A stretch of DNA of 64,000 nucleotides from the NCBI GenBank assembly GCA_011947345.1, contig JAAVTG010000581.1, forward strand, positions 248,001-312,000. Direction: 5' to 3'. Under the pieces are notes generated by a model. The model worked only from the letters and a program-made list of their open reading frames with translations, searched no databases and had not been told where the DNA came from. Origin of the DNA: Phytophthora quininea (lineage: Eukaryota; Oomycota; Peronosporomycetes; Peronosporales; Peronosporaceae). The translations under genes were made by a program, and so were the position numbers. The stretch's first letter is position 1, and the number at the start of each line of letters is the position of its first letter. Positions 11,588 through 22,204 of the stretch are shown piece after piece.

Positions 11588-14341
11588 TCAGGGAGCTGAT
11601 TCGGGGCCTGGGCAGTCATCACCGGCGTTGAACGCACTTTTGTAGTCATCCTTGGACGCACTTTCACTACTCATCTTGGGCGCGTCCACGTCCATATCAG
11701 TTGACGCCTCGACGGGCTTCATTAATTGCTCGGATATTCTCGACACTGTACGCAGATGGAGCATCTCGTCCTGGTCCTCAACCTTCCACGACGTTCCGTG
11801 GACAAGGGTCTTGGTCGTCAGATAATCCGCAGCTTGGTTAAACTCACGTTTGACATGCACTAGCCGCAGTTCCTTGAACTTCGCCTTCATCGTCTCGACT
11901 TCAGCCAACCGTCGTTGCAGGTTGGGTTGGAGGCAATTGATCAGGCCTTGGACTTGTTGGATGACAATCCTCGAATCTCCGACAACCACCAAACTTTCCA
12001 ATCCGCGTCCAAGAGCCATGGCTAGGCCTTTCAACAGACCCTGGTACTCCGCGTCGTTCACGGTTACGTCTTCCAGGATGAAACCTTGTGCATCCAAGAC
12101 TCGCCACCCGGGCAATTGCCATAGGACGCATCCACAGCTCCCCTGTCGCGTCGAAGTTTTGGCCGCACCATCGAAGCTCAGAACCACTCCTTCGTAATCT
12201 GCGTCCAACATCTCGATGCTGATTGGAAAGGGAGTTTTGAGGAGCCCCTTGGCCGGAATGAGATTCTCGGCAACTGCGTCCAAATGTTCGCGCGGCGTGA
12301 TACCCGCGCCCAGGATTGCCGCCAGGCCATCTTCATCACGTTGGACGCGTCGAAGCTCTAAAGACCATTGGGACAGCCTTAGACCCCACTTCAGACAGCG
12401 TCCGTCCGCAGTGTTGGACCCAAGTAGCCACTTCAACACAGAATACCGGGTGTACACCAGCACCGGATGAGGGTTGCCCGCAAGTAGGGGTCGGAACGAG
12501 TCCAACACTCGCAAGATGGCAATGACCTCCTTCTCCGCAATGTGGTATCTGACCTCGAACTCGTTCAACACTCGCCCGGTGAAGCGTACCGGCTGGACAA
12601 TGCCTTCGTGCTCTTGGCCGAGGACAGCACTCGCCGCCCATGGATTCGCGTGAGGGATGACGACGAATTGTTTTGTGCGGTCCGGGTGTCGCAGCAGTGG
12701 AGTGGATACGATCTTCTGCTTGAGAATGTTGAACGCACATTTTGCTCTGGCGAGATCCTTCCCTGAACGCACTTGGTCGTCGTTCAGTTCGTACAACACC
12801 GCCGCAATCACCGGGAAGTCTTCGATGAACTTATTATAATAGTTCAGACTCCCCAGGAAAGACTGAACGCCCTTCAGAGTCGATGGAAACGGCAGGTCTT
12901 GGACACCCTTCGCAATCTTGGGAGTAGCTCTGATACCTTCGGCGCTGATTTCGTGGGACAAGTACGGGATGGACAGCTTGCCAAACTCACTCTTGGGCAG
13001 ACTGACCGAAATCCTCCAATACCGAAGTCTGAACAGAAGTGCGTTCAAGTCTTCGCATAACTGGTCCCAGGTCTCGGCGCCATGGGCAATGTCGTCAATA
13101 TACGAACTGCGTCCAAGGACCGGGCCCATAACCTTGGGCGCAGGTATGTTCCGCTGGAACACCGTCATTTGTTCAATCAGAGCTGGCATGTCTTCTCCAT
13201 TCGAAGTGCCTCCAATGTCCGCTGAGGCTTGGACGCACTTTGTGCGTTCAAGGTTCAAGAACTTCAGCACCTCCGGATCGACTTCCGCTTCTTCTTCTGC
13301 GGGCAACCTTACAAACCCCCACAGGCAGTTGTTGATTACCTGCTGGTAGATGAGGGTGCATTCTTGAGTCCAAACGGCATCCGGATCCACTGGAAATGAC
13401 CGAACGGGCAGATGAACGCTGAAATCAGCTTTGCGCGTTCAGTCATCAGTACAGCCCAAAATCCGCTAGCCATGTCTAGGCTCATAAACCACATAGCGGC
13501 CTCGAACCCAATCAGCAGATCATCGATCAAGGGTAGAGGGTAGCTTGAAAGTTTAATGAAGCTATTCACGACTCGGTAGTCAATGCACATCCGAATGTCG
13601 ATGCCATTCTTTTGAGCACAATGACGATGGGCGAAGCCCAGGGCGATTCAGAAAACTCGATCAACCCTGTCTCCAACAACTTCTTCAGCAACTCGTAGAC
13701 CTTGAGTAACAGGTGTGGAGCGACCTGCCTTGCCCGCTGCGCGACTGGTTTCGCATCTCCGACATCCAAATCGCAGACAACCCCGCGCGCTGGTGCGGGG
13801 GCAGCGTTGCCATCTCCAAGGAAAATTGACCGATGGCGTTCTAGGACGCACTTCAGTTTTTCCTCCATTTCCGGAGTGGTAACACCTGGCACGCCCACAT
13901 CTGCGTCCAAGATGTTACAGACAGGGTGAGGTCTTCAAGCTCAGGGAGCATTGTCAGCTCATCTCGCAGCTGCGCCATAAGCTCGCTGCCTTCATGGATG
14001 TACACTCCTGGTTCCAGATCCAATTCTTCCGCAGTCACCCGCATGACTCGAGTGTACTCGCGTTCAAGCCTTCCAACCGGAGTCCCCAACGCAATTTGTG
14101 TCGGGAAGTCGTCAAGCTCAAAACCGCCTTCATATGTGCTCAAGCCATACTCATCTGCGTCCAAAGGTGGCGCATCGTCTTTGACCTTTGAACGCACATC
14201 ACTCGGAGTAAGTCCGCCAATGCGAGATACACCGTCCTGGCAACTTTCGTTCCCAGGAGTGACACGACCCTTAGAGGCACATTGGTCCGTACTCACGTGC
14301 GGGTCACCCAGGGTCCCATCTGAGACAGTCTGCGTACACAT
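11588..14341 (-). CDS. gypsy reverse transcriptase with tandem RNase H domains
   Basis: From the N-terminus there is a linker to about 13,860, then RT with SPWASPIVIV, CIDYRVVN, LDMASGFW, FGLKNAP and the catalytic YIDD at 13091-13102, then SYLSHEIS-type and FLGSLNYYNKFI connection motifs. The usual gypsy RNase H follows (HANPWAASAVLGQE; YHIAEKEVIAILRVL). A second RNase H lies at about 11,800-12,190: Asp in LSFDGAAK, Glu in NDAEYQGLLKGL, Asp in VVVGDSRIVIQQ and the last Asp in FNQAADYL. This second domain resembles the archaeal-like RNase H of plant Tat-lineage elements. Single-base gaps at a T/A run near 13,600 and a C run near 13,355 split the frame, and correcting each restores RT motifs. 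Confidence 0.9.
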
Positions 14342-14347
14342 CCACCA

Positions 14348-15496
14348 TCACCGGTCTGCGTTCAGCCTTTGCTGACTCCGCACTGGAACATGCGTCCAAC
14401 GTTGTCTGGAGTCTGGCAATACGGACCTCCGCGCTACAGTCTGCTGGCCGCGGTATGATCTTGGTCGGCCAGTTGTACGCTGGCCTTGGGACGCATGGAG
14501 GCTCGGCAGCTCTTGCGAGCTCAGCCTCCCCTCTGCACGCAGTCTTGCCTTCCTTGACAATGTGTTTTCATAGATCATATGTTGCCACTCTTGGTAACGT
14601 GGTGTCCCTGGACGCACAAAGCGCCCCGTGGGGAAATGCCCGTATTCCATAACTCTGGCCACAGATGTCCTTGTGTCAATCCAAACTTGCTGGTTTGATA
14701 TGTTCACAACCTTGACGGCAGTCGGCCATGAGCGAGCTGCGTACAATATTGTGGTCACCCATCGGTCTCCGCGTCCAGCCCATACAACCTCGCGTTGAGG
14801 GTTGGACTGACCGTAGCGAATCTTCACCACAGCAGCCTCTCCGGGCTCCAGATAAATGCTTTCTGGGGCCAGCACTTCCCAGTTCAAGCCACGGGGCCTG
14901 GGTGGACCTCCACACATTCGAATCGATTCTTCGTCCGGAAGCTGTACCATCCCTTCCCGTACACATAGACGCACACCTGCGGCGAACATAAAGTTCATCC
15001 CAAGTAGTACGTCCACTCCTTCGCCGATGTTTGCAACCAGTATCGTCATGATATAGACCACTCTCCACCCAAGGGTGATTTTCACCTGGGTGTAAGCTGA
15101 GATATACGTCGGGACTCCGCCCAACCCTGACACCTTCATCAGCTTCTGCGTCCTGAGCTTGAGCCCGAGCTTACGCGCAAAGTCAAAGCTCACAATGCTC
15201 ACGGACGCCCCTGAGTCCAATAAGATTTGGGTGCGGAAGTTGTTGATGGCACCGGGCACCATGGCAACCTCATGTTTGTCAGGTACTTCATGATCCTCCC
15301 ACCAGCCATACCTTTCACCAGGCTCCAGTCGAAACTCCACTGGATCCTGGCCGTCTGGGAGCTCTGGACGCAATATGCGCTCAAGGCTCTCTTGGTCATG
15401 GTTGGGCGCAGTCGGATCTTCACGTATAGTCATGCATTGTTGGTTATCTTGTTTTCGTTTTCTCAGCTCTGGGCCTACATACACTAAGACACACAA
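14348..15496 (-). CDS. gypsy aspartic protease region
   Basis: The frame contains ILLDSGASVSIVS (active-site Asp in DSGA, bases about 15203-15217), then VKITLGW and DVLLGMNFM, the flap and C-terminal motifs of retropepsins. As a homodimer the enzyme would cut Gag and Pol. It lies between the gag zinc knuckles (stop at 15549) and RT, in a separate frame from each, as in a Gag-Pol polyprotein with frameshift or sequence error. The C-terminal third has no recognisable domain. Confidence 0.88.
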   Translation of the reverse strand: MCVLVYVGPELRKRKQDNQQCMTIREDPTAPNHDQESLERILRPELPDGQDPVEFRLEPGERYGWWEDHEVPDKHEVAMVPGAINNFRTQILLDSGASVSIVSFDFARKLGLKLRTQKLMKVSGLGGVPTYISAYTQVKITLGWRVVYIMTILVANIGEGVDVLLGMNFMFAAGVRLCVREGMVQLPDEESIRMCGGPPRPRGLNWEVLAPESIYLEPGEAAVVKIRYGQSNPQREVVWAGRGDRWVTTILYAARSWPTAVKVVNISNQQVWIDTRTSVARVMEYGHFPTGRFVRPGTPRYQEWQHMIYENTLSRKARLRAEGRLSSQELPSLHASQGQRTTGRPRSYRGQQTVARRSVLPDSRQRWTHVPVRSQQRLNADR

Positions 15497-15548
15497 TCTC
15501 TGGGGTTTCGCGCGCCCGACGCGTTCTGGACCCCGTCCAGCGGGCGTG

Positions 15549-17873
15549 TTAGTTTAACTGTGAATCCCCAGGATTGGCCGCACCTTCGTCGAGGAACAGT
15601 GTCCTGACGTGGTCGGGCAGGTCCTTGAGTGCACCTTGGCGAGCGAGATCCTTGATCTCTTGGAAGGCCTTGGCCGCGTCACACTGACCCTCTCGATGGT
15701 ACTTCCCACACAACCCACACTGCTTCTTCCAGCACCTGCGGGTAGGGTGTCCACGTTCACCACAGCGGTCACAGATAGTGTCCTTCCAACAGTCTTCAAT
15801 GTTATGCGTCCAACTCCCGCAGTGGTCACAGCCCTTGCTGCGTTGAAGGTTATCCCTTCGAGGTGACGAGAGGCTTGGACGCACATTGCCCTGAGACTGT
15901 TGTGGGTTCCACCCCACACTCTCCAGTACGCGGTAAATCTGCCGAGTCACATCTGCGTTCGAGACATCTTGCACCTTTGGACGCGCATCGGACCGGGGAA
16001 GATCGACCCTTGGGCGCACATCCTGTCTTCTGCTTTCAGGGCGCCGGGTGATCATGGCCTGCGGCGAAGGGCGATCTTCGTCTTCCTCATCGTCGTCATA
16101 GTCTCCATCGAAATGGACATGCTTCTCCTCGTCGAGGTCGGGATCCTCATCTATCTCTTGGGTGACAAACGCATGTCTGCGTCCAGGCCTGAACTTGTCT
16201 CGGGGAAGGTTGTCCGCACGTGCATCACGAGCCTTGGGGGCAGGCGACGAGTCAGACCCGTCCTCTGACCACACTTCTTCGTGCCTCCTGAGTGCCTGCT
16301 CCAAATCTTCAACGCTCTTGTACCTTCCACCCTGCAGGGCTGTCTTAACTTGAGGGTCGCGTAGCTTCGTAATGAAACGACGAATGTGCCTCTCGCGCTT
16401 GGACGCTTTCTTCCGGAACTCGATCCCAGCCTTGATCGCGACCGCATTCAAGCGGTACAGGAATTCGCGGGCGGTCTCCCTGATCGCATCTTCATCGTGT
16501 AGTACCGTTCATAGTACGAGCCTCTTGCCCGCAGTAGAGCCTTTTGAAACGCTTGGACAGTCTCTTCCAGTTTGAGCGCCAGCTTCGCGGCAGCTGGGTT
16601 AACCAGTTTCGCAGAGCTGCGGGCAACCTTGCTCGGAGCTGGCGAATCTTCATCGAGTCAGACCATGAACCTTGGACGCACATGTCCTTAAACCGTTCCC
16701 ACCAGCCCACGCGGTCTTCCAGACGCGCGCTGTTGTCAAACTGGGGAGTGCATCGAAGGCTATATACGGACGATACGTCCACACCGTGGACCCATCTGCG
16801 TTCGTGGTTGTCGAAGTCAGGTTCGCCCGCAGGTCATCACCTGAGCTGCTGCTTGAGCCACTAGATCCTGCACCACTATCACCGTCACTGGAGCTTGGAC
16901 TCGAATCCGGGTCGGAGCTCGACTCCGAGGACGAGGGATCTGGGTTACGCTTCGACTTCTTGGGCGCCTTCTTCTTAGCCTTTTGTCGGGCACCTTGTTC
17001 CCATTTCCCTCCTGGAAGGTAGCCTTCACTATGGATGTCTGCGCTGTCTTGAACGCAGTCTCTGCCTTGTCCGCCAGACCGACCTTGGGCGCATATTCGC
17101 TCTTGCTCGTGCCTCCCGATGCGGGCGTTCTGGCGGAGGCAACTTGCGTCGCAGTCTGTGCAGCCGTCGCTTCTCGGAATTTCGAGGTGTGATCCACACC
17201 ATATTTCTGAGTTGCAAGTTGAGGGGTGGTCTCATACTCAGGCTTGATCGGGGTTGTCAAATGAGAGCGAGGGGTCGCTTGCGATCCTTGAACTTGGGAC
17301 AATGTCGCCCGACGGTCGCGCAACTGACTGGCCTGGAATCGCTGCCGGTTCTCGGCCGCCACTCTCTTGCTCCCGCTCCTCCTGACTGCTCACCACCGCC
17401 TGCTGCAAGGCTGCCACCTGCGCACTCAACCCGGCGCTCGTCTCCTCGATCCATCGCGCACGCTCCGCTTCTCCCTGGGCCTCGCGCTGCTTCAGGAACT
17501 CCTGAAGGTGGGCGTCTGCCTGGGCCGTATGCGCCATTAAGCGCTCGGCGTAAGTTGCTTCCAAGCGTTTGCGTTCCCTTCGCAAGACCTCCTGGATGTC
17601 GGGAGTATCATGAGCGTTCAAGCCCGAAGACGTCTCCAGCGGAATACGCCCACGGTGCACCTGGGAGGTAACTGGGCGCAATATCGATTCCTGGACAGCG
17701 CGCATCTCCGCGAGGGACTCCTGGATTTCCTGGTGCAACTCGCGTTGGACACGCTGGTCTTCAGCTCGATGCTTCTTGGACTCTCGACGCATCCTGGCCA
17801 TTTCGTCTTGCTCCTGGCGCAAAATGTTGACTGCCACTTGCGACGTTCGGGAAGTTCGAGACGAAACTGACAC
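15549..17873 (-). CDS. gypsy Gag with coiled coil and three zinc knuckles
   Basis: The N-terminal part (about 17,240-17,870) is strongly helical and rich in Glu, Arg and Gln, a likely coiled coil. A linker follows, then a Gag core (RLEDRVGWWERFKDM; LRARLPAALRNWL) near 16,500-16,780 and KASKRERHIRRFITKL near 16,400. Three CCHC-type knuckles end it between about 15,695 and 15,835: CDHCGSWTHNIEDC, CDRCGERGHPTRRC, and CGLCGKYHREGQC, the last with three residues between the second Cys and the His. Gag packages element RNA. Frame changes near 16,480-16,520, 16,800 and 17,300 split it. No ATG opens this part, so it is probably continuous with the leader upstream. Confidence 0.8.
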
Positions 17874-17889
17874 CGCTGAGCGGAAACTG

Positions 17890-19862
17890 CGTTCAGAGTT
17901 ATGCGCAGGGGTCCGCGTCCAAGACTGCCTTCGCCCCTTGGCTGGTCAGCACTTTCTCCGAGATCATCGTCCGGATCACTCGGCTCTGAGTCCGGGTCAT
18001 CGCCATCACCACCTGCGGCCAAGGTTCGACTTGACTCAGGGGTGCGGGCAATGCTCCGGCTGATGCCCGACTGCGGCCAGCGTGATTCGGAGGATATACT
18101 GTGCGGGTAATGGTACCAAAACCTCCACCGTCGAAACCTCCTCCAGCTGAGCGAGCAGTGAACACTCGGGCCACTGGTCCGGCATATGGCATGTGCGCCG
18201 AGGCACCATGTCCCGTCGACATCATCGAAGACGACGAAGAGCTGTCCCGCGACGTCTGCGTGGTAGGCCACGACACATCTGACGACCCCACTTGTCCAAT
18301 GGAGGTAGGGACCGGGGCTGGTCCCATGGGCGCGTCTGCGCCCAAGGCTCCCTCGCCGTCTCGGATGACAAGACGCCCAATGCCAGCCGTCAAGCTTGAC
18401 GTAGTCTCCGACGGCAATCTCGAAGGCAACGAGCTCAGAGATGGGGTCGACGCTAGTGGCGGGGTGACGCTTGGACGCGGATGACCAAGTTGGTGACGCT
18501 TGGGCGCAGGTTCGCCTGCTGATGACACACTCGGGGCCACCTGCATCGACAGTCCCGAGGTAGACAGCTTCCAGGCAAACTCATACCCAAATGCATCGAC
18601 ATCCTCCTGGTCGACTTCCATGTCAACACTGGTGTCTTGATCATTGGACACAGATTGGGTTGGAGCCTCAGATGCCAAAGTGCGTTCAACCCCCACGGAC
18701 TGTGCAGTTAGGGCGCGAACTTCGTGACAATTAACCCCTGCGGTCAGCTGCCGCCATTCGAGCAGTTCTGCGGCCAAGGCGCGTTGCAGATCTCTGGCCA
18801 CTCCGCGCGTGATGTCCAGGGGAACCCTCGACGCACGAGCCAAATACCATTCCGGGACTAGGTTGTCGAACCTAAACCCACCGTCGTACAACAGAGTCTG
18901 GATGAGAGCTGTGCACTCGCGTCCGCTAAACCATTCGACTGGTGTCTGCACTCCAGTCAGGTCCTGCGCCGCGCCGAAGGACCATCTCTCAGGGCGGAGA
19001 TTTCCAAGCCAAAGTGCACCTTGGCCTCCCGCTTGCAACACGATTCCAATGTACGTCCATGTCCAAGACGCGTGTCGCCGATACTCCATAGCGTTGGGCG
19101 TAGATGACCACTGGTACACAAGGTTCGGCGGAACCACAGGTCCAGCATTCGTTCTCTCCCAGCGACGCACTTGGTCGGCGACATAGGCCCTTGCACGTAC
19201 TTCCTCAGGGGATGGCCCTTGGGCGCGGATGGCGTTTTCTGGACTTGGGTGAACCTTGTCTTCACCATCCGCGCACGTCGCAGGGACCAGAGCCTGAGGC
19301 TGCGATGAAGCTTCACAGGCATCTCGAGCAGGGCCATCAGGCTTGGACGCAGAGTCTGGCCCAGATGCAGACTTGGGCGCAGATTCACCCCAAGCATTTC
19401 TGGGGTAGCCTCTTTCGACTCTTCCACCACCACTGTGAGAGTGCGTTCAAGCACCACACCACTCTCACCTCCCGGTGACGCAGAGTCGGGGACTCCAACT
19501 TTCTCCGGGGACACAACCAAATCGGCGCCTTCCTGTGACGCCTGAGCATTCCCTGGACGCACTTCATCCAGAGTTTGCGAACCTTGGGCGCACATTGCAT
19601 CCGAGATTGGACGCAGATCGCCTTCACCCGTCGCCTCAACTGCCACAGAGGCAATGTCGTGGGTTTCGGGTTCAGCGATCAGCGAACCACCCTTGGACGC
19701 AGATGTGTCCTGGGACTTCCGCTTCCGAGCATCCTTCAACACTTTATCCAGATCATCATGTTGCTCGGGCGGCATGCCCTTCACGCGGCGTGACTGACGC
19801 GAAGGCGCTTGCCCAGCGTCACCACGACCCGCCTTCTTTGCGCTTCCTCGTCCCCCAACCAT
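17890..19862 (-). CDS. long leader reading frame ahead of Gag, function unknown
   Basis: The first ATG after the primer binding site, at 19862, opens MVGGRGSAKKAGRGD. The frame runs to about 17,900 with one change between about 18,960 and 19,200. The first third is low-complexity and charged. The middle has ordered, Trp-rich sequence (PVEWFSGRECTALIQTLL; LVPEWYLARASR; AAELLEWRQLTAG). The last third is Ser/Pro/Gly-rich. I recognise no domain. Plant Tat/Ogre elements also carry an extra frame before gag, but no sequence relationship is visible. It could be an N-terminal Gag extension or a separate product. Confidence 0.55.
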
Positions 19863-19952
19863 AGCAGTAGTCGAGCGTAGACGAGTCCTTGAATGCAAAT
19901 CTCAATAAGATACCACTTGAACCTTGGATGCCGGTGAAATCGTAGGCAACCA

Positions 19953-19971
19953 GATCCGGGCACGCGCACCA
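19953..19971 (-). promoter_or_regulatory. primer binding site
   Basis: In element orientation TGGTGCGCGTGCCCGGATC begins four bases after the 5' LTR. It starts with TGG, complementary to the CCA end of tRNAs, and continues with a GC-rich acceptor-like complement. The priming tRNA is not identified. Confidence 0.6.
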
Positions 19972-19975
19972 GCTC

Positions 19976-21755
19976 TGGCGAAGGCCGATGAAACTTTTCG
20001 CCCAGGAGGTGTTTGTATAGCGGCACCGCGGACGGTGAAGCTCGTAGCCCAGGAGAACCTTGAACGAACTCGAGAAGGAAGGTTGGGCGCAGATCAGTAG
20101 TCGCCAATCTGCGTCCAAGGGTCCTTTGGCGTGTGACCTTGTGGCAATCCCTGTGGGTTCGATCGCTAGATCTGGCGGACCGGATTTACCACCAGGCAGC
20201 CTTGGTTCAGTGGTCGGACTTGGAGAACTTGGTTGGGGACTCGACCACCCTTGGACGCACTTCTGCGGCGAAGGTGACGAGGTGGGCCTTGACTGAGGAG
20301 AAACTCCTCCACGTAGAACCAACAATACAAAGAGTCCGATGTGCAAACGCACAAATATGCAGCCGTCTCTTATTCTTTGAGACCCTTGGACGGGGGTCTA
20401 TAGCCGAGTAGATTCAGGAATATGCGTCCAAGACACTCGGGTCACCTTGGACACTCCTTGACGAACGCGCACCACCCTCTCGCGAGGGAATACACTTGGC
20501 CCACTGGCCTTCACACTTGTAACCTTCCGGAGCCCGAGAGTACTCTGGCCAACCTAGGCCCTCTCTTGATCCTTGAACGCAGTTCCGATTCTGGTTTGCC
20601 TTTGTACGCTAACTGCTAGCGCGCACTTGGGAGGGTGAATATGAAATGGGTGATCGCCCACGGAGAAGACGGCCCAACTGGGATATGGAATGGGGAACCC
20701 TCGGCGCAAGCCTAAGATTCCCTACCCAACTTGACTTGACTTTGACGGGTGGGGAGCTCCGGCGACGCTGGGGCCGTCTTGTCCTTCAAGCCTGCACGCA
20801 GTCTATCAGGAAACCTGCTTCGAAGACCACTTCGGGGTTTCAAGGCAAATCGAACTCTCTGTTTGTTTTTATCTAAGTCTTCCCTGGCGTCCTGCGTGTC
20901 CAGGATTCTGGGTACAAATCAGTCTTATACAGACATCTTGATCTTAGTATAGTGGGGAACCTGTCGACTCGACACTTCCACTGGATTCTTGCCCGAAGGT
21001 CAACTTGGCGCAATCATTCCACACAAACTGGCTCCTTAGGAACAAATGTGCGTCCAAGGCTCAGGTCAATTGAGGCTTGGACGCGGGTTGGGCTTGGACG
21101 CATGTGCACTCCATAGTAGTCGACACACATAATGAACTCCATATAACTGCATGTGCGGCCAATGGTCAATTCTATACCTGGACGAATATGCGTCCAAGGG
21201 TCATCATGGACCTTGGGCGCACTTGGTGTACAGTAGACTTGGAATTCATATGTCGACGTATGGAGCGCAATGTGCGTCCAAGCGTCATCGTCACATTGGA
21301 CGCACTCGTGTCGGCATAGTCTTGGAACTTGTATGTGAGCATCTTGGAGATACAATGTGCGGGCAAGGGTGGCCTGGTGTTCACTGCGGGTGCGGCGGAG
21401 TCTTTTATCGCAGCAGTTAATTCCGCGACCAAGGCAGGGACAGGTCACACACACGGATACATTCCGTGCGGCGATTTGACCTCTTCGATGAGGCGACCTG
21501 TCTTCACTGTGAGGGTGGCCAGGACTGAGTGCAAATCCGTGTTCAAGGGTGTATTCGTATCACCCTTGCGCGCACTTCCCAGCCTATAGACATCTCCTTG
21601 GTAGACCTCCCGCGTCCAGCGCAGCTGCGCCGAAGCCTACTCCCACTTGTACGCACTTGTAACTGCTCGTTCAAATATTCAAACTATCCAATCACGTGCC
21701 GTCATTACGCGCCCAACGCATCCCATAGAAAAATATCCAGTTTCACATCGTGTCA
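19976..21755 (-). repeat. 5' LTR of the young gypsy element
   Basis: This is the partner of 4094-5853, 1,780 bp, with the same TG...CA ends. By eye the two differ at about 25 substitutions (about 1.4%), one extra T in a T run, and an insertion near 20,342-20,361 containing GTGCAAACGCACAAATATGC. Promoter elements of the gag-pol transcript should lie here but none is certain. Immediately outside, at 21756, the sequence becomes gag of a different, plus-strand element. Confidence 0.93.
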
Positions 21756-22204
21756 CACGTGCTGGCGGCATCTATGGTAGGGACTCCCTATCTGAACACA
21801 TCAAGGTGACTGTGTTCATGGACGACTTAAGGGTAAGCCCGGCCCGCACGCAGTTGTTCCGCGTGCAGGCCGGTACCATGGAGAAGGCGATACAAGTCGC
21901 TCTCCAAGAAGAGTATAGCCACGCACAGGTTTGTACTCCTGCCTCTGCTTGGCATAAGAACGGTGCGCCAGGAAGCGCGGCGCACGGGGCTCCCAGTAAT
22001 GGAGCCGACGGGGGACCAGTTCCTATGGATTTGGGACTGGCCGAGCAGAGAGACGTTTGCTGCTATGATTGCGGACGTTTCGGACACATAGCACGTGTCT
22101 GTCCTGCTGGAGGACAACGGAAAATGCCCTACAGATCTCGGGGCTTGAAGGGTCGCTGGCAAAGGCCGCACCCCAAGCGTCCGGGGAACGCCGGGCACCA
22201 GTAG
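21756..22204 (+). pseudogene. gag C-terminal part of a decayed plus-strand gypsy
   Basis: The frame reads GGIYGRDSLSEHIKVTVFMD, LRVSPARTQLFRVQAGTMEK and AIQVALQEEYSHAQ, typical of the end of a gypsy Gag core, then one CCHC zinc knuckle CYDCGRFGHIARVC at about 22057-22100. Its N-terminal half and 5' LTR are missing because the neighbouring LTR ends exactly at 21755. An apparently longer frame that starts inside that LTR is a junction artefact. Confidence 0.8.

Larger units (their letters stand above)
4201..21310. repeat. dispersed GCGTCCAAG-family word array across the gypsy element
   Basis: About 48 exact copies of GCGTCCAA or its complement TTGGACGC occur inside the element, plus roughly 30 copies of GCGTTCAA or GCGCCCAA and complements. 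They fall in both LTRs, the leader, gag, pol, the antisense frame and the spacer. Many have TG or TCT before and G after. Equal base frequencies would predict about 0.5 exact copies in 17.7 kb on both strands. Only two exact copies were found in the other 46 kb (35302 and 52107). Confidence 0.85.
4094..21755 (-). mobile_element. young Ty3/gypsy LTR retrotransposon with chromodomain, two RNase H domains and an antisense reading frame
   Basis: Two long direct repeats (4094-5853 and 19976-21755) flank 14.1 kb. On the minus strand the order is 5' LTR, primer binding site, leader region, gag with three zinc knuckles, protease, reverse transcriptase, RNase H, second RNase H, integrase with chromodomain, polypurine tract, 3' LTR. 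This is the Ty3/gypsy order. At 17.7 kb it is long for the group because of the leader region and a 3.3-kb plus-strand frame between integrase and the 3' LTR. The LTRs differ at roughly 25 positions plus one indel of about 20 bases, so it is fairly recent. Frame breaks in gag-pol mostly sit at short homopolymers. No target-site duplication is seen: TTCTG precedes the left LTR and CACGT follows the right one. Confidence 0.93.

Noticed and set aside
5281..20300. CRISPR array suggested by repeated short words
   Set aside because: The words are 8-10 bases, irregularly spaced, in both orientations and inside coding regions of a eukaryotic retrotransposon. No regular spacers, leader or Cas genes exist.
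21647..22204. A 185-codon frame running from the LTR into a gag zinc knuckle
   Set aside because: The first part is LTR sequence and the rest belongs to a different element on the other side of the LTR end at 21755. It is a junction artefact, not a fusion gene.
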